Positions 35,429 through 46,979 of a stretch of 47,184 bases of DNA are shown here, one piece after another. Origin of the DNA: Oceaniglobus trochenteri (lineage in GTDB: Bacteria; Pseudomonadota; Alphaproteobacteria; Rhodobacterales; Rhodobacteraceae); the NCBI RefSeq assembly GCF_020529025.1, contig NZ_JACNMM010000021.1, positions 1 to 47,184 of the forward strand. The letters are read 5' to 3'. The notes below the pieces were generated by a model that was not told where the DNA came from, did not search any database, and saw only the letters and a list, made by a program, of their open reading frames with translations. A program made the position numbers and the translations under genes. Position 1 is the first letter of the stretch; the number at the start of each line of letters is the position of its first letter.

Positions 35429-38400
35429 ACCAGGAACTGACAACCAACCCGTTCAACCCGCTGGCGGCCCCCAAGACGTTCGACGAGATCAAGATCTCGC
35501 TCGCGTCGCCCGAGCGGATCCTGTCGTGGTCGTTCGGTGAGATCAAGAAGCCCGAAACCATCAACTACCGCACGTTCAAGCCCGAGCGTGACGGGTTGTT
35601 CTGTGCGCGTATCTTTGGCCCGATCAAGGATTACGAATGCCTGTGCGGCAAATACAAGCGCATGAAGTATCGCGGCGTCGTCTGCGAAAAGTGCGGCGTG
35701 GAAGTCACGCTGCAGAAGGTCCGCCGCGAGCGTATGGGCCACATCGAACTGGCCAGCCCGGTCGCGCATATCTGGTTCCTCAAGTCGCTGCCCTCGCGCA
35801 TCGGCCTGATGCTGGACATGACCCTGCGTGATCTCGAGCGGGTTCTGTACTTCGAAAACTACGTCGTGATCGAACCCGGCCTGACCGATCTTACCTATGG
35901 TCAGATGCTGACCGAGGAAGAGTACATGGACGCCCAGGATGCCTATGGCATGGATGCGTTCACGGCCAACATCGGCGCCGAGGCGATCCGCGAAATGCTG
36001 TCGATGATCGACCTCGAGGCCGAGGCCGACCGTCTGCGCGAAGAGCTGAAAGAGGCGACCGGCGAACTGAAGCCCAAGAAGATCATCAAGCGTCTGAAGA
36101 TCGTCGAGAGCTTCCTGGAATCCGGCAACCGCCCGGAATGGATGGTGCTGACCGTCGTTCCGGTCATCCCGCCCGAGCTGCGCCCGCTGGTGCCGCTGGA
36201 CGGTGGCCGCTTCGCCACGTCCGACCTGAACGATCTGTACCGCCGGGTCATCAACCGGAACAACCGCCTGAAGCGGCTGATCGAACTGCGCGCGCCCGAC
36301 ATCATCGTGCGCAACGAAAAGCGCATGCTGCAGGAATCCGTCGATGCGCTGTTCGACAACGGCCGTCGCGGCCGGGTGATCACGGGTGCCAACAAGCGCC
36401 CGCTGAAATCGCTGTCGGACATGCTCAAGGGCAAGCAGGGCCGTTTCCGCCAGAACCTTCTGGGCAAGCGGGTCGATTTCTCGGGCCGTTCGGTCATCGT
36501 GACCGGGCCCGAGCTGAAGCTGCACCAGTGCGGTTTGCCCAAGAAGATGGCCTTGGAACTGTTCAAGCCCTTCATCTATTCGCGTCTTGAGGCGAAGGGG
36601 CTGAGCTCCACCGTCAAGCAGGCCAAGAAGCTGGTGGAGAAAGAACGCCCCGAGGTCTGGGACATCCTGGACGAGGTGATCCGCGAACACCCGGTCATGC
36701 TGAACCGTGCGCCGACGCTGCACCGTCTGGGCATCCAGGCGTTCGAGCCGATCCTGATCGAGGGCAAGGCGATCCAGCTTCACCCGCTGGTCTGTTCGGC
36801 CTTCAACGCCGACTTCGACGGTGACCAGATGGCCGTGCACGTTCCGCTGAGCCTTGAGGCACAGCTGGAAGCCCGTGTTCTGATGATGTCGACGAACAAC
36901 GTTCTGTCGCCCGCCAACGGCGCGCCGATCATCGTTCCGTCGCAGGACATGATCCTTGGTCTCTACTACATCACGATGGAACGTGAGGGGATGAAGGGTG
37001 AAGGCATGATCTTCTCGAACGTGGACGAGGTGCAGCACGCCCTCGACGCGGGCGAGGTGCACATGCACGCCAAGATCCAGGCCCGCCTGCCGCAGATCGA
37101 CGAAGAGGGCAACGAGGTTCTCAAGCGGTTCGAAACCACGCCGGGCCGTGTGCGCCTGGGTGCGCTCCTGCCGCTGAACGCCAAGGCGCCCTTCAGCCTG
37201 GTCAACCGTCTGCTGCGCAAGAAGGAAGTGCAGCAGGTCATCGATACCGTCTACCGTTATTGCGGTCAGAAGGAATCGGTCATCTTCTGCGACCAGATCA
37301 TGACCATGGGTTTCCGCGAGGCGTTCAAGGCCGGGATTTCCTTCGGCAAGGACGACATGGTCATCCCCGACTCCAAGTGGCCGCTGGTGGACGAGACCCG
37401 CGACCAGGTGAAGGATTTCGAACAGCAGTACATGGACGGCCTGATCACCCAGGGCGAAAAGTACAACAAGGTTGTCGATGCCTGGAGCAAGTGTAACGAC
37501 AAGGTCACCGAAGCCATGATGTCGACCATCTCGACCTCGGGTCGCGATGCGAACGGGGCCGAGAACGAGCCGAACTCGGTCTACATGATGGCCCACTCGG
37601 GCGCCCGTGGTTCTGTCACCCAGATGAAACAGCTGGGCGGCATGCGCGGCCTGATGGCCAAGCCGAACGGCGAGATCATCGAGACGCCGATCATCTCGAA
37701 CTTCAAGGAAGGTCTGACCGTTCTTGAATACTTCAACTCGACCCACGGCGCCCGCAAGGGTCTGTCGGATACCGCGCTGAAGACCGCGAACTCGGGCTAT
37801 CTGACCCGCCGTCTGGTGGACGTCGCGCAGGACTGCATCGTGCGCATGCACGATTGCGGCACCGAACGTGCCGTCACCGCCAAGGCCGCCGTCAACGACG
37901 GTGAGGTCGTGGCATCCCTGGGGGAACGTGTGCTGGGCCGTGTCGCGGCCGAGGACCTGGTGCGCCCCGGCACCGAAGAGGTGATGGTGGCCCGTGGCGA
38001 GCTGATCGACGAGCGCAAGGCCGACATCATCGAAACCTCGGGCCTGGCAACGGCGCGTCTGCGCTCGCCCCTCACCTGTGAGGCCGAGGAAGGCGTCTGC
38101 GCCCAGTGCTATGGCCGTGACCTGGCCCGCGGCACGCTGGTGAACCAGGGTGAAGCGGTGGGAATCATCGCGGCACAGTCGATCGGTGAACCCGGCACGC
38201 AGCTTACGATGCGGACGTTCCACATCGGCGGCGTGGCCCAGGGTGGTCAGCAGTCGTTCCAGGAAGCCGGTCAGGAAGGTATTGCCGAGTTCCGCAATGC
38301 CAACCTGCTCGACAACGACTCGGGCGCCTCGGTTGTCATGGGCCGCAACATGGTTCTGGCGATCATGGACGAGAACGGCGTGGAACGGGCCAGCTTCAAG

Positions 38401-39666
38401 CTGGGCTATGGTACCACGGTGCATGTCAAGGAGGGCGCCCAGATCGCCCGCGGCGACAAGCTGTTCGAGTGGGACCCCTACACCCTGCCGATCATCGCCG
38501 AGAAGGCCGGTACGGCACGCTTCGTCGACCTGATTACCGGTCTTTCGGTGCGGGATGATACCGACGAAGCCACCGGCATGACCCAGAAGATCGTGACCGA
38601 CTGGCGTTCGGCGCCGAAAGGCAACGAACTGAAGCCCGAGATCATCATCGTGGGCGAAGATGGCGAACCGGTCCGCAACGATGCGGGCAACCCGGTGACC
38701 TATCCGATGTCGGTCGATGCCATCCTCTCGATCGAGGACGGCGCCGAGGTGAAGGCCGGCGATGTCGTCGCGCGTATTCCGCGTGAAGGCGCCAAGACCA
38801 AGGACATCACGGGTGGTCTGCCGCGTGTGGCCGAACTGTTCGAGGCGCGCCGTCCCAAGGATCACGCGATCATCGCCGAGATCGATGGTCATGTGAAATT
38901 CGGCAAGGACTACAAGAACAAGCGCCGTATCGCGATCGTTCCGGTCGAGGAAGACGGCGTGCCTGTCGAATACATGATCCCGAAGGGCAAGCACATCCCC
39001 GTGGCCGAGGGCGATTTCGTCCACAAGGGCGACTACATCATGGATGGCAACCCGGCACCGCACGATATTCTTGCGGTCATGGGGGTCGAGGCGCTGGCCG
39101 ATTACATGATCGACGAGGTGCAGGACGTCTATCGTCTGCAGGGCGTGAAGATCAACGACAAGCACATTGAGGTGATCGTGCGCCAGATGCTGCAGAAGTG
39201 GGAGATCCTGGACAGCGGGGAAACCACGCTGCTCAAGGGCGAACACGTCGACAAGGCCGAGTTCGACGAGGCCAACGAGAAGGCCGCCAAGAAGGGTGGG
39301 CGCCCCGCATCGGGCGAACCGATCCTGCTGGGCATCACCAAGGCGTCGCTGCAGACCCGCAGCTTCATCTCGGCGGCGTCGTTCCAGGAAACCACGCGCG
39401 TCCTGACCGAGGCTTCGGTGCAGGGCAAGCGGGACAAGCTGGTGGGCCTGAAAGAGAACGTCATCGTTGGCCGCCTGATCCCGGCGGGCACCGGTGGGGC
39501 CACCCAGAAGGTGCGCCGCATCGCCGCCGAGCGTGACCTGAAGGTGCTGAAGGCCGCCCAGGCCGAAGCCGAAGCCGCCGCAGCCCTGGCTGCCCCGGCC
39601 GAGGATATCGGTGGTGACGCGCAGGACAGCGGCCTGGTCATGACGCCGGAAAGCCGCGACGAATAA
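35425..39666 (+). CDS. rpoC: DNA-directed RNA polymerase subunit beta'
   Basis: 1413 residues. The N-terminal zinc site is [21 protein letters not shown]. The catalytic triad of Asp is in [16 protein letters not shown] near residue 465. The trigger loop/bridge helix region has [21 protein letters not shown], and the second zinc site is [19 protein letters not shown]. The C-terminus ends with an Ala/Glu-rich tail. AAAAGGAAACGAA precedes the ATG, which overlaps the stop of the small lipoprotein gene. A strong terminator follows 34 bases after the stop. Confidence 0.98.
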   Translation: MNQELTTNPFNPLAAPKTFDEIKISLASPERILSWSFGEIKKPETINYRTFKPERDGLFCARIFGPIKDYECLCGKYKRMKYRGVVCEKCGVEVTLQKVRRERMGHIELASPVAHIWFLKSLPSRIGLMLDMTLRDLERVLYFENYVVIEPGLTDLTYGQMLTEEEYMDAQDAYGMDAFTANIGAEAIREMLSMIDLEAEADRLREELKEATGELKPKKIIKRLKIVESFLESGNRPEWMVLTVVPVIPPELRPLVPLDGGRFATSDLNDLYRRVINRNNRLKRLIELRAPDIIVRNEKRMLQESVDALFDNGRRGRVITGANKRPLKSLSDMLKGKQGRFRQNLLGKRVDFSGRSVIVTGPELKLHQCGLPKKMALELFKPFIYSRLEAKGLSSTVKQAKKLVEKERPEVWDILDEVIREHPVMLNRAPTLHRLGIQAFEPILIEGKAIQLHPLVCSAFNADFDGDQMAVHVPLSLEAQLEARVLMMSTNNVLSPANGAPIIVPSQDMILGLYYITMEREGMKGEGMIFSNVDEVQHALDAGEVHMHAKIQARLPQIDEEGNEVLKRFETTPGRVRLGALLPLNAKAPFSLVNRLLRKKEVQQVIDTVYRYCGQKESVIFCDQIMTMGFREAFKAGISFGKDDMVIPDSKWPLVDETRDQVKDFEQQYMDGLITQGEKYNKVVDAWSKCNDKVTEAMMSTISTSGRDANGAENEPNSVYMMAHSGARGSVTQMKQLGGMRGLMAKPNGEIIETPIISNFKEGLTVLEYFNSTHGARKGLSDTALKTANSGYLTRRLVDVAQDCIVRMHDCGTERAVTAKAAVNDGEVVASLGERVLGRVAAEDLVRPGTEEVMVARGELIDERKADIIETSGLATARLRSPLTCEAEEGVCAQCYGRDLARGTLVNQGEAVGIIAAQSIGEPGTQLTMRTFHIGGVAQGGQQSFQEAGQEGIAEFRNANLLDNDSGASVVMGRNMVLAIMDENGVERASFKLGYGTTVHVKEGAQIARGDKLFEWDPYTLPIIAEKAGTARFVDLITGLSVRDDTDEATGMTQKIVTDWRSAPKGNELKPEIIIVGEDGEPVRNDAGNPVTYPMSVDAILSIEDGAEVKAGDVVARIPREGAKTKDITGGLPRVAELFEARRPKDHAIIAEIDGHVKFGKDYKNKRRIAIVPVEEDGVPVEYMIPKGKHIPVAEGDFVHKGDYIMDGNPAPHDILAVMGVEALADYMIDEVQDVYRLQGVKINDKHIEVIVRQMLQKWEILDSGETTLLKGEHVDKAEFDEANEKAAKKGGRPASGEPILLGITKASLQTRSFISAASFQETTRVLTEASVQGKRDKLVGLKENVIVGRLIPAGTGGATQKVRRIAAERDLKVLKAAQAEAEAAAALAAPAEDIGGDAQDSGLVMTPESRDE

Positions 39667-39700
39667 GCCCGTCGCGACGCCCCGACCGATCGTCGGTTTG

Positions 39701-39731
39701 AAAAGGCCCCGCCGCAAGGTGGGGCCTTTTT
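39701..39731 (+). terminator. Rho-independent terminator after rpoC
   Basis: AAAAGGCCCCGCC-GCAA-GGTGGGGCCTTTT forms a thirteen-base-pair stem (one G-U) with a GNRA-type tetraloop and a T-run. The A-run on the left arm makes it symmetric, so it could also stop transcription from the right. It ends the rpoBC transcript. Confidence 0.92.
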
Positions 39732-39869
39732 CCTTTGAAAAGACGAATCTTCAGGCAGATGGCCCTTGCTGGGCCGAATTCGCGGACAAATGGCCATTCC
39801 ACAGTGGCAGGGGCGCGCCTATCATGACGGCTTCGGGCCATGCGCCCAAGGTCTTGAGGAGGAGATGCC

Positions 39870-41351
39870 ATGTCGACCCGAGAATTCCGCAAACCCGGAC
39901 TTGCGCTTGCGCTTGTGCCGATCTTGCTGACGCTGGCGGTGCTTGCGCTTCAGCTGTTCTATTTCGGCAAGTTCGTGCCCCATATCCCGCTTGCCATCGG
40001 CATCGCGATCACTGCGCTGGTGGGGATCTATCTCGGCCACGACTGGGACAGCATCGAAGAAGGCGTGTTCCACGTCATCAAGATTTCGCTGCCCTCGGTC
40101 TCGGTTCTGATCGTGGTGGGCATGATCATCGGTGTCTGGATCGCCAGCGGCACGGTACCCACGCTGATCTACTACGGTCTGCTGGTGCTCAGCCCGCAGA
40201 TCTTCCTCGCGGCGGCGATGATCCTCTGTTCGGTGGTTTCGGTTTCGCTTGGCACCTCCTGGGGCACGGTCGGCACCGTCGGCCTGGCGCTGATGGGCAT
40301 TGGCGCGGGTTTCGACATTCCGGTCTACTGGACGGCCGGCGCCGTCGTGTCGGGCGCCTTTTTCGGGGACAAGATTTCGCCCCTGTCCGACACCACCAAC
40401 CTGGCCCCCGCCGTGACCGGCACCAACGTGTTCGATCACATCCGCAACATGCTTCCCACCACTGTTCGGGCGATGCTGGCGGCCCTGGCGATCTATATCT
40501 TCGCCGGTTACTTCCTGATCGACGGCGGCAATACCTCGTTCGAGCAGATCGAGGCGATCACCACCGCGCTGAATGAAACCTTCTGGATCTCGCCCTGGCT
40601 TCTTCTGCCTGCGCTGCTGGTCATCATCCTGGCGGTCATGAAGAACCCGCCGATCCCGTCGCTGTTCGCCGGTGTAGTCCTGGGGGGCATCATGGCGATG
40701 TTCTTTCAGGGCGAAGGCCTGCGCGCCATCTTCACCTATGCCAACTCGGGCTTCTCCATCGATACCGGCGTGGCCGAGATCGACAGCCTGCTGAACCGCG
40801 GTGGCGTCCAGTCGATGATGTGGACGATCAGCCTGGTGCTGCTGGCCCTCGGGTTCGGTGGTGCGCTTGAGCGGACCCGCTGCCTTGAGGCCGTGATCGA
40901 CCAGATCATCGCGCGGGTGAAATCCTTCGCCGGCATCCAGACCTCGGCGATCATGACGTCGATGGCCACCAATGCCGTCGCGGGCGACCCCTATCTGTCG
41001 ATCGCGCTGCCGGGCCGGATGTATGCACCTGTCTATCGCGGCATGGGCTATTCGACCCTGAACCTCGCACGGGGGATCGAAGAGGGCGGCACGCTGATTT
41101 CGCCGCTGATCCCCTGGAACGCGGGCGGGGCCTTCGTGATCTCGGCGCTGGCGCTGGGGATCAACGACGGCAACTTCGAGAACCTGCTCTACATTCCGCT
41201 GGCCTTTGCCTGCTGGTTGTCGCCGCTGATCGGCATCTTCTACGCCTGGAGCGGGCTGTTCTCGCCCAAGGCCAGTGCCGCCGAAGAGGCGAAATGGGAC
41301 GCCGACGGCGAAGAGCGCATCGGCTTGGCCAACGCCACGACGGCCAACTGA
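39870..41351 (+). CDS. nhaC: NhaC-type Na+/H+ antiporter
   Basis: 493 residues, all-helical membrane protein with about 11-12 segments. The best marker is AFFGDKISPLSDTTNLAPAVTG, the conserved motif of the NhaC family, with Asp residues in the ion path. A second is MATNAVAGDPYLSIALPGRMY, and a third is GGTLISPLIPWNAGGAFV. It would exchange Na+ (or another small cation or solute) for H+. Substrate is not certain, since some NhaC relatives move organic acids. GAGGAGGAG precedes the ATG. It is followed by a DMT transporter gene after 44 bases, occupied by a long inverted repeat. Confidence 0.88.
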   Translation: MSTREFRKPGLALALVPILLTLAVLALQLFYFGKFVPHIPLAIGIAITALVGIYLGHDWDSIEEGVFHVIKISLPSVSVLIVVGMIIGVWIASGTVPTLIYYGLLVLSPQIFLAAAMILCSVVSVSLGTSWGTVGTVGLALMGIGAGFDIPVYWTAGAVVSGAFFGDKISPLSDTTNLAPAVTGTNVFDHIRNMLPTTVRAMLAALAIYIFAGYFLIDGGNTSFEQIEAITTALNETFWISPWLLLPALLVIILAVMKNPPIPSLFAGVVLGGIMAMFFQGEGLRAIFTYANSGFSIDTGVAEIDSLLNRGGVQSMMWTISLVLLALGFGGALERTRCLEAVIDQIIARVKSFAGIQTSAIMTSMATNAVAGDPYLSIALPGRMYAPVYRGMGYSTLNLARGIEEGGTLISPLIPWNAGGAFVISALALGINDGNFENLLYIPLAFACWLSPLIGIFYAWSGLFSPKASAAEEAKWDADGEERIGLANATTAN

Positions 41352-41356
41352 TCAAG

Positions 41357-41400
41357 CCCATGGCGCCGCCCCCGCAAGGGTGCTAAGGCGGCGCCATGGG
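41357..41400 (+). promoter_or_regulatory. 14-bp perfect inverted repeat covering the DMT transporter start codon
   Basis: CCCATGGCGCCGCC (41357-41370) and its exact reverse complement (41387-41400) enclose a 16-base loop. The right arm contains the ATG at 41396. The only ribosome-site-like sequence (AAGG at 41385-41388) sits at the loop/stem junction. In mRNA the start codon of the downstream gene would be locked in a very GC-rich stem. There is no T-run, so it is not a standard terminator for nhaC. Confidence 0.7.
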
Positions 41401-42289
41401 TATCCTGACCGACAACATGCGAGGCGCACTGTTGATGGCGACTTGCATGGTCGCCTTCACGGTCAACGACGCCTTCATGAAGTCGGTGCTCGACAATGTT
41501 CCGCTGTTCCAGGCCTTGTTCCTGCGCGGTGTCTTCACCTCGGTGCTGTTGCTTGTTCTGGGGATCGCGCTGCGCGGCCTGCGCATGCCACGGCTGCCCC
41601 GCGACCGTTGGCTGATCGCCCTGCGCACCCTGGCCGAGCTGTTCGGCGCCTTCTTGTTCATGTCCGCGCTCAGCCAGATGCCGCTGGCCAATGTCTCGGC
41701 CATTCTGCAGGTGTTGCCGCTTTCGGTCACACTGGCCAGTGCGGTGGTGTTTGCCGAACCGCTGGGCTGGCGTCGGCTGACGGCCATCGGCGTGGGATTC
41801 TGCGGCGTTCTGCTGATTGTGCGGCCCGGAACCGAGGGGTTTAACCTCTATTCCCTCTACGCCGTCGGGGCCGTGGTGGCGGTGACGGTGCGCGATCTGG
41901 CGGCGCGGGGCCTGTCGCGCGATGTCTCATCGCTCAGCGTCGCGCTGTTCACCGCGCTTGGGGTCGGAACGGCGGCCGGTTGCGCCGCGCTGTTCACGCC
42001 ATGGGTTGCCATCTCGGGCCGTGATCTGGGCCTTCTGGGCGGGGCGACGGCCTTTATCATCGTCGGCTATCTGTCCAGCGTGATGGCCATGCGTGTGGGT
42101 GAAATTGGCTTCATCGCGCCTTTCCGCTATGCCAGTCTGATCGCGGCGCTGATCCTGGGGTTCGTTGTCTTTGGCGAATGGCCACTGCCGCTGACCCTGC
42201 TGGGCGCGGCGATCATCGTGGCCACTGGGGGTTTCACCCTCTACCGCGAACAGAAGCTGAGCCGCGTCGTCCGCCCCCGGATGCCCTAG
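41396..42289 (+). CDS. DMT superfamily (EamA-type) transporter
   Basis: 297 residues with ten predicted membrane helices in two five-helix EamA repeats. The first runs from about 10 to 140 (ALLMATCMVAFTVNDAFMK, LANVSAILQVLPLSVTL), the second from about 150 to 285 (FIIVGYLSSVMAMRVGEIGFIAPFRYASLIAALILG). Members export metabolites or take up small solutes; the substrate is unknown. The assigned ATG is inside a strong hairpin. An alternative ATG at 41417 (MRGALLMATC) would avoid the stem and still keep the whole first helix. The stop codon TAG shares bases with the stop of the convergent Hint gene (CTAG). Confidence 0.85.
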   Translation: MGILTDNMRGALLMATCMVAFTVNDAFMKSVLDNVPLFQALFLRGVFTSVLLLVLGIALRGLRMPRLPRDRWLIALRTLAELFGAFLFMSALSQMPLANVSAILQVLPLSVTLASAVVFAEPLGWRRLTAIGVGFCGVLLIVRPGTEGFNLYSLYAVGAVVAVTVRDLAARGLSRDVSSLSVALFTALGVGTAAGCAALFTPWVAISGRDLGLLGGATAFIIVGYLSSVMAMRVGEIGFIAPFRYASLIAALILGFVVFGEWPLPLTLLGAAIIVATGGFTLYREQKLSRVVRPRMP

Positions 42290-43443
42290 GCTGCCAGCGG
42301 GGCGAGGGCGCGCGCGGGACCGGCAAGCGCGGCCATCTCGAAGGCACGCAGGCAGGGGCGGGCGGTGGCACGGTGGGTGATCCGGTCGGTGTGGGCGGCG
42401 TTCTCTTCGCGCAGGGTGCCCAGGTTGCGTTGCCCCTGAACCCAGCTTGCCCCGACATCGCCCAGATACAGGCTTTCGACCCAAAGCCCGTTTGCAAGCA
42501 CAAGGTGGTGATCGTCAAACAGCAGGTGCAGATACTGAACGCCCTGCGGCCCCTGCGGCGATATGGCCGGGGCAAGGCACTTTGCGGGCACCAGGAATTC
42601 GCCGCCACCGAACAGCAGGTCAAGTTCGGGGCCGGAGACGGCCACCCGATGGTTCGGTGACAGGGCAAGCGCGCGGTCGTTGCCCACGGCACCGACGGGC
42701 AGGGTGACGGGCGCCAGCATCGGCAGGCGCGCCAGGATCTGCGCCGACAGATGGGTGCGCCCGACGGCCCGCAGCACCTGCGCCGGTCCGTCCTTGACAC
42801 AGACCTTCTGGCCGGGCTGCAGATCTTCGACTGCAACCGTTCCGCCGGGAACCGCGATCTGCGTGCCCGCAACCAGGCAGACCACATCACTGGTGCCGGG
42901 CGTCGGATCGGATTCGACGAAATTGCCGTCGCTGTTGCGGCTGAAGGCGCGCCCGTTCGGCGCGTCCGAGTTGATCGATTCGCCGCTGCCCGACTGGGTT
43001 GCGCCCGAGGGGAAACCGGCGGGCGGCGTCGCATCGCGGGGCGGGGCGCCATAGGACAGGGCAATATAGGTGTTGTTGCCCGGATCGTAGAGATAGAGCG
43101 TATCGAACTTGGAATTCTCGCCATCGGGCAGGAAATTGCCGTTGTTGGCGATGCCCGCGCTATAGAACCCCGGGGGCGGGGGGCCGGTATATTCGCCGAC
43201 AAGCGTGGCGGTTTCGCCGGGGGCCAGGGCCGCGCCCGGCCCGAAGGTATAGAGAAGCCCGTTCTTCTGTGACCAGACCTGAAGCCCCTCCAGCGAAGCG
43301 GTGCTGGCGCTGGCGTTCTGGAACTCGATGAATTCGTCGCCCTTGGTCTTGCCGCCGTCGCCATCGGTGTCAATCGCGGTGCTCCCGGCGTTGTCGGCCA
43401 GAATTTCGCTGATGAACAACCCGCTTGCGAGTGTATCTGCCAT
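42286..43443 (-). CDS. Lamin-tail domain and Hint domain protein, probably secreted
   Basis: 385 residues. The N-terminal part (about 6-135) is a lamin-tail (LTD) domain, with LFISEILADNAGSTAIDTDG, DEFIEFQNAS and LAPGETATLVGEY. A short spacer is followed by a Hint domain (about 190-345). Cys in VVCLVAGTQIAVPGG is the nucleophile for the N-S acyl shift, AVEDLQPGQKV and ALSPNHRVAVSG are further blocks, and the domain ends with LLFDDHHLVLANGLWVESL. No Sec signal is seen, which suits type I secretion. The Hint_2 family is common in Rhodobacterales at the C-end of secreted Ca-binding proteins. Self-cleavage would free the LTD part. The ATG at 43443 follows GGGGCGATATCCG. The open frame extends 156 bases further upstream but is not gene-like. 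Confidence 0.75.
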   Translation of the reverse strand: MADTLASGLFISEILADNAGSTAIDTDGDGGKTKGDEFIEFQNASASTASLEGLQVWSQKNGLLYTFGPGAALAPGETATLVGEYTGPPPPGFYSAGIANNGNFLPDGENSKFDTLYLYDPGNNTYIALSYGAPPRDATPPAGFPSGATQSGSGESINSDAPNGRAFSRNSDGNFVESDPTPGTSDVVCLVAGTQIAVPGGTVAVEDLQPGQKVCVKDGPAQVLRAVGRTHLSAQILARLPMLAPVTLPVGAVGNDRALALSPNHRVAVSGPELDLLFGGGEFLVPAKCLAPAISPQGPQGVQYLHLLFDDHHLVLANGLWVESLYLGDVGASWVQGQRNLGTLREENAAHTDRITHRATARPCLRAFEMAALAGPARALAPLAA

Positions 43444-43936
43444 CGGATATCGCCCCAACTGCCCCGGGTGGTGCCCGTTCTGTCGGGCCGGCCCGCCACG
43501 GTTTGCCCGCAGTCGGTGCCTTGGCCCAAGCCTAGGGGGCAAATGCGGCGCCAATGCGTATGCAATGTGGCGCAAACGTGGCGCGCGTCGTGGGGTCATC
43601 GTCGGCCCATGCGCCGGGCCGAGGTTGCGCAGCCTGTTGACACCCCCCGAGACTCGGCCTATACGGCGCCCACCAAGGCAGGTGAACTACGTTTTTCGCC
43701 TGCGCTTTACAGAACTGATGTGGTCACGATCCGGCCCTTGCGGCCCGATCCTCTGGAAACCCACCGCGTGTTCCCCGCAAGGGCGAGCAGAGCGGTTTTT
43801 GTGTTTTGCGGACGCGTGAGGCGCATGAGAATTCACCGGGGCGCGCGCCCCACCAGGCCCGGTCGATGCGGGCGAAGCATTGTCGTCCCAGTGGGGCGCG
43901 TAATTAAATGTGTTGCAACACGGGGATAAGACCGGA
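43444..43936. other. Gene-free region upstream of the str operon
   Basis: These 493 bases contain the upstream region of the Hint gene on the left and the promoter and leader of rpsL on the right. The leader after the promoter is about 265 bases and is more AT-rich than its surroundings near 43680-43720 and 43900-43930. A GC stem around GGCCC-TTGC-GGCCC is at about 43733-43750. Open frames here lack gene-like composition. Confidence 0.5.
43637..43665 (+). promoter_or_regulatory. Near-consensus sigma-70 promoter of the str operon
   Basis: TTGACA at 43637-43642 is a perfect -35 box, followed by a 17-base spacer and TATACG at 43660-43665. This is the best promoter match in the window and points to rpsL, about 270 bases downstream. 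Strong expression of rpsL-rpsG-fusA-tuf is expected. Confidence 0.7.
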
Positions 43937-44308
43937 ATGCCAACGATCCAACAGCTGATCCGCAAGCCGCGGCAGCCGAAAGTACGAAGCTCGAAATCCA
44001 TGCACCTGCAGGGCTGCCCCCAGAAGCGGGGTGTCTGCACGCGTGTTTACACGACCACGCCGAAGAAGCCGAACTCGGCCATGCGTAAGGTTGCCAAGGT
44101 GCGCCTGACCAATGGCTTTGAGGTGATCAGCTACATCGGCGGCGAATCGCACAACCTTCAGGAGCACTCGGTGGTCCTGATCCGTGGCGGCCGTGTGAAA
44201 GACCTTCCCGGTGTGCGTTATCACATCCTGCGTGGTGTTCTGGATACCCAGGGCGTCAAGAACCGTAAACAGCGCCGCTCCAAGTATGGCGCGAAGCGTC
44301 CGAAATAA
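43937..44308 (+). CDS. rpsL: 30S ribosomal protein S12
   Basis: 123 residues, exact usual length. [14 protein letters not shown] begins the protein. [22 protein letters not shown] holds the lysine whose change gives streptomycin resistance, here wild-type. [17 protein letters not shown] holds the second such lysine and the conserved Asp that is often methylthiolated. It sits in the decoding centre. rpsG starts 12 bases after the stop. Confidence 0.98.
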   Translation: MPTIQQLIRKPRQPKVRSSKSMHLQGCPQKRGVCTRVYTTTPKKPNSAMRKVAKVRLTNGFEVISYIGGESHNLQEHSVVLIRGGRVKDLPGVRYHILRGVLDTQGVKNRKQRRSKYGAKRPK

Positions 44309-44791
<483 letters not shown>

Positions 44792-44854
44792 CATTCTGCG
44801 GCGCGCCATACGGGCGCGCTGCGCGACATCCAAACTCTCCAGGAGCAGCCCCAA

Positions 44855-46972
44855 ATGGCACGCGACTATCCTCTCGAGCGCTACCGTAACTTCGGGATCA
44901 TGGCGCATATCGACGCCGGCAAGACCACCTGTTCCGAGCGCATCCTGTTTTACACGGGCAAATCGCACAACATCGGCGAAGTGCACGATGGCGCTGCCAC
45001 CATGGATTGGATGGAGCAGGAGCAGGAGCGTGGCATCACGATCACCTCTGCCGCCACGACCACCTTCTGGGAGCGGACCGAAAACGGCGTCGAGCCCGAT
45101 TCCAAGAAGCACCGCATGAACATCATCGACACCCCCGGCCACGTCGACTTCACCATCGAAGTCGAACGTTCGCTGGCCGTTCTGGATGGCGCCATCGCCG
45201 TTCTGGACGCCAACGCCGGTGTCGAACCGCAGACCGAAACCGTCTGGCGCCAGGCCGACCGCTACAAGGTTCCGCGCATCGTCTTTGTCAACAAGATGGA
45301 CAAGATCGGCGCCGACTTCTTCAACTGCGTTCGCATGATCAAGGACCGCACCGGTGCGCGTCCTTGCCCGGTCCAGATGCCCATCGGTTCGGAGAACGAG
45401 CTTGAAGGCATCATCGATCTGGTGACCATGCAGGAATGGGTCTGGGCCGGTGAAGACCTGGGCGCCTCCTGGGAGCAGCGCGAGATCCGCGCCGAGCTGG
45501 CCGACAAGGCCGCCGAGATGCGCAACGAGATGATCGAAATGGCCGTCGAAATGGACGACGATGTCATGGAGGCCTATCTCGAAGGCGAAGAGCCCGACGT
45601 GGAAACCCTGCGCAAGCTGATCCGCAAGGGCACGCTCAGCATGACCTTCGTTCCGATCCTTGCCGGTTCGGCCTTCAAGAACAAGGGCATGCAGCCGCTG
45701 CTGAACGCCGTGATCGATTACCTGCCCAGCCCGCTGGACGTGGTCGACTACATGGGCTTCAAGCCGGGCGACGAAACCGAGACCCGCAACATCGCGCGCC
45801 GCGCCGATGACGACATGCCGTTCTCGGGGCTGGCGTTCAAGATCATGAACGACCCCTACATGGGCACCCTGACCTTCACCCGCATCTATTCGGGCAAGAT
45901 GGAGAAGGGCGACACGCTCCTGAACTCGACCAAGGGCACCAAGGAACGCATCGGCCGCATGGTGATGATGCACTCCAACAAGCAGGACGAGATTTCGGAA
46001 GCCTGGGCCGGTGACATCATCGCCCTGGCCGGTCTGAAGAACACCACGACCGGTGACACGCTGTCGGCGGTCAACGACCCGGTGGTCCTGGAAACCATGA
46101 GCTTCCCGGATCCGGTCATCGAGATCGCCGTCGAGCCCAAGACCAAAGCCGACCAGGAAAAGATGTCGATGGGCCTGGCCCGTCTGGCTGCCGAAGATCC
46201 GTCGTTCCGCGTCGAGACCGACCTGGAATCGGGTCAGACGATCATGAAGGGCATGGGCGAACTTCACCTCGACATCCTGGTGGATCGCCTGAAGCGCGAA
46301 TTCAAGGTCGAAGCCAACATCGGTGCGCCGCAGGTGGCTTACCGCGAGACGATCTCGCGCGAGACCGAGCATACCTACACCCACAAGAAGCAGTCGGGTG
46401 GTTCGGGTCAGTTCGCCGAGGTGAAGATGATCATCACCCCGACCGAGCCGGGCGAAGGTTACTCGTTCGAAAGCAAGATCGTCGGTGGTGCGGTGCCGAA
46501 GGAATACATCCCCGGCGTCGAGAAGGGCGTGAAATCGGTCATGGACTCCGGTCCGCTGGCGGGCTTCCCGGTCATCGACTTCAAGGTTCAGCTGATCGAC
46601 GGCAAGTTCCACGATGTTGACTCCTCGGTTCTGGCGTTCGAGATCGCAGCACGTCAGTGGATGCGCGAAGCCATGAAGAAGGCCGGCGCCAAGCTGCTCG
46701 AGCCGATCATGAAGGTCGAGGTGGTGACGCCCGAGGAATACACCGGTGGCATCATCGGTGACCTGACCTCGCGTCGTGGCCAGGTGCAGGGGCAGGATAC
46801 GCGCGGCAACGCCATCGCGATCGACGCCTTCGTGCCGCTGGCCAACATGTTCGGCTACATCAATACCCTGCGTTCGATGTCCTCGGGCCGTGCGAACTTC
46901 ACCATGCAGTTCGACCACTACGAACCCGTGCCGCAGAACATCAGCGAAGAGATCCAGAGCAAGTACGCTTAA
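44855..46972 (+). CDS. fusA: Translation elongation factor G
   Basis: 705 residues. GTPase motifs: AHIDAGKTT (G1), DTPGHVDF (G3), NKMDK (G4). The switch region has [26 protein letters not shown]. Domains II to V are complete, including [14 protein letters not shown] of domain IV and [13 protein letters not shown] near the C-terminus. It drives translocation and, with RRF, ribosome recycling. CAGGAG is 11 bases upstream of the ATG. Confidence 0.98.
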   Translation: MARDYPLERYRNFGIMAHIDAGKTTCSERILFYTGKSHNIGEVHDGAATMDWMEQEQERGITITSAATTTFWERTENGVEPDSKKHRMNIIDTPGHVDFTIEVERSLAVLDGAIAVLDANAGVEPQTETVWRQADRYKVPRIVFVNKMDKIGADFFNCVRMIKDRTGARPCPVQMPIGSENELEGIIDLVTMQEWVWAGEDLGASWEQREIRAELADKAAEMRNEMIEMAVEMDDDVMEAYLEGEEPDVETLRKLIRKGTLSMTFVPILAGSAFKNKGMQPLLNAVIDYLPSPLDVVDYMGFKPGDETETRNIARRADDDMPFSGLAFKIMNDPYMGTLTFTRIYSGKMEKGDTLLNSTKGTKERIGRMVMMHSNKQDEISEAWAGDIIALAGLKNTTTGDTLSAVNDPVVLETMSFPDPVIEIAVEPKTKADQEKMSMGLARLAAEDPSFRVETDLESGQTIMKGMGELHLDILVDRLKREFKVEANIGAPQVAYRETISRETEHTYTHKKQSGGSGQFAEVKMIITPTEPGEGYSFESKIVGGAVPKEYIPGVEKGVKSVMDSGPLAGFPVIDFKVQLIDGKFHDVDSSVLAFEIAARQWMREAMKKAGAKLLEPIMKVEVVTPEEYTGGIIGDLTSRRGQVQGQDTRGNAIAIDAFVPLANMFGYINTLRSMSSGRANFTMQFDHYEPVPQNISEEIQSKYA

Positions 46973-46979
46973 GCGGGGC

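Noticed and set aside
35380-39717. Very long open frame on the minus strand opposite rpoC (more than 1400 codons)
   Set aside because: It is a by-product of high GC and strong codon bias in rpoC. The translation is His/Asp/Arg-rich with no domain, no signal and no ribosome site. The sense strand encodes an unmistakable RpoC.
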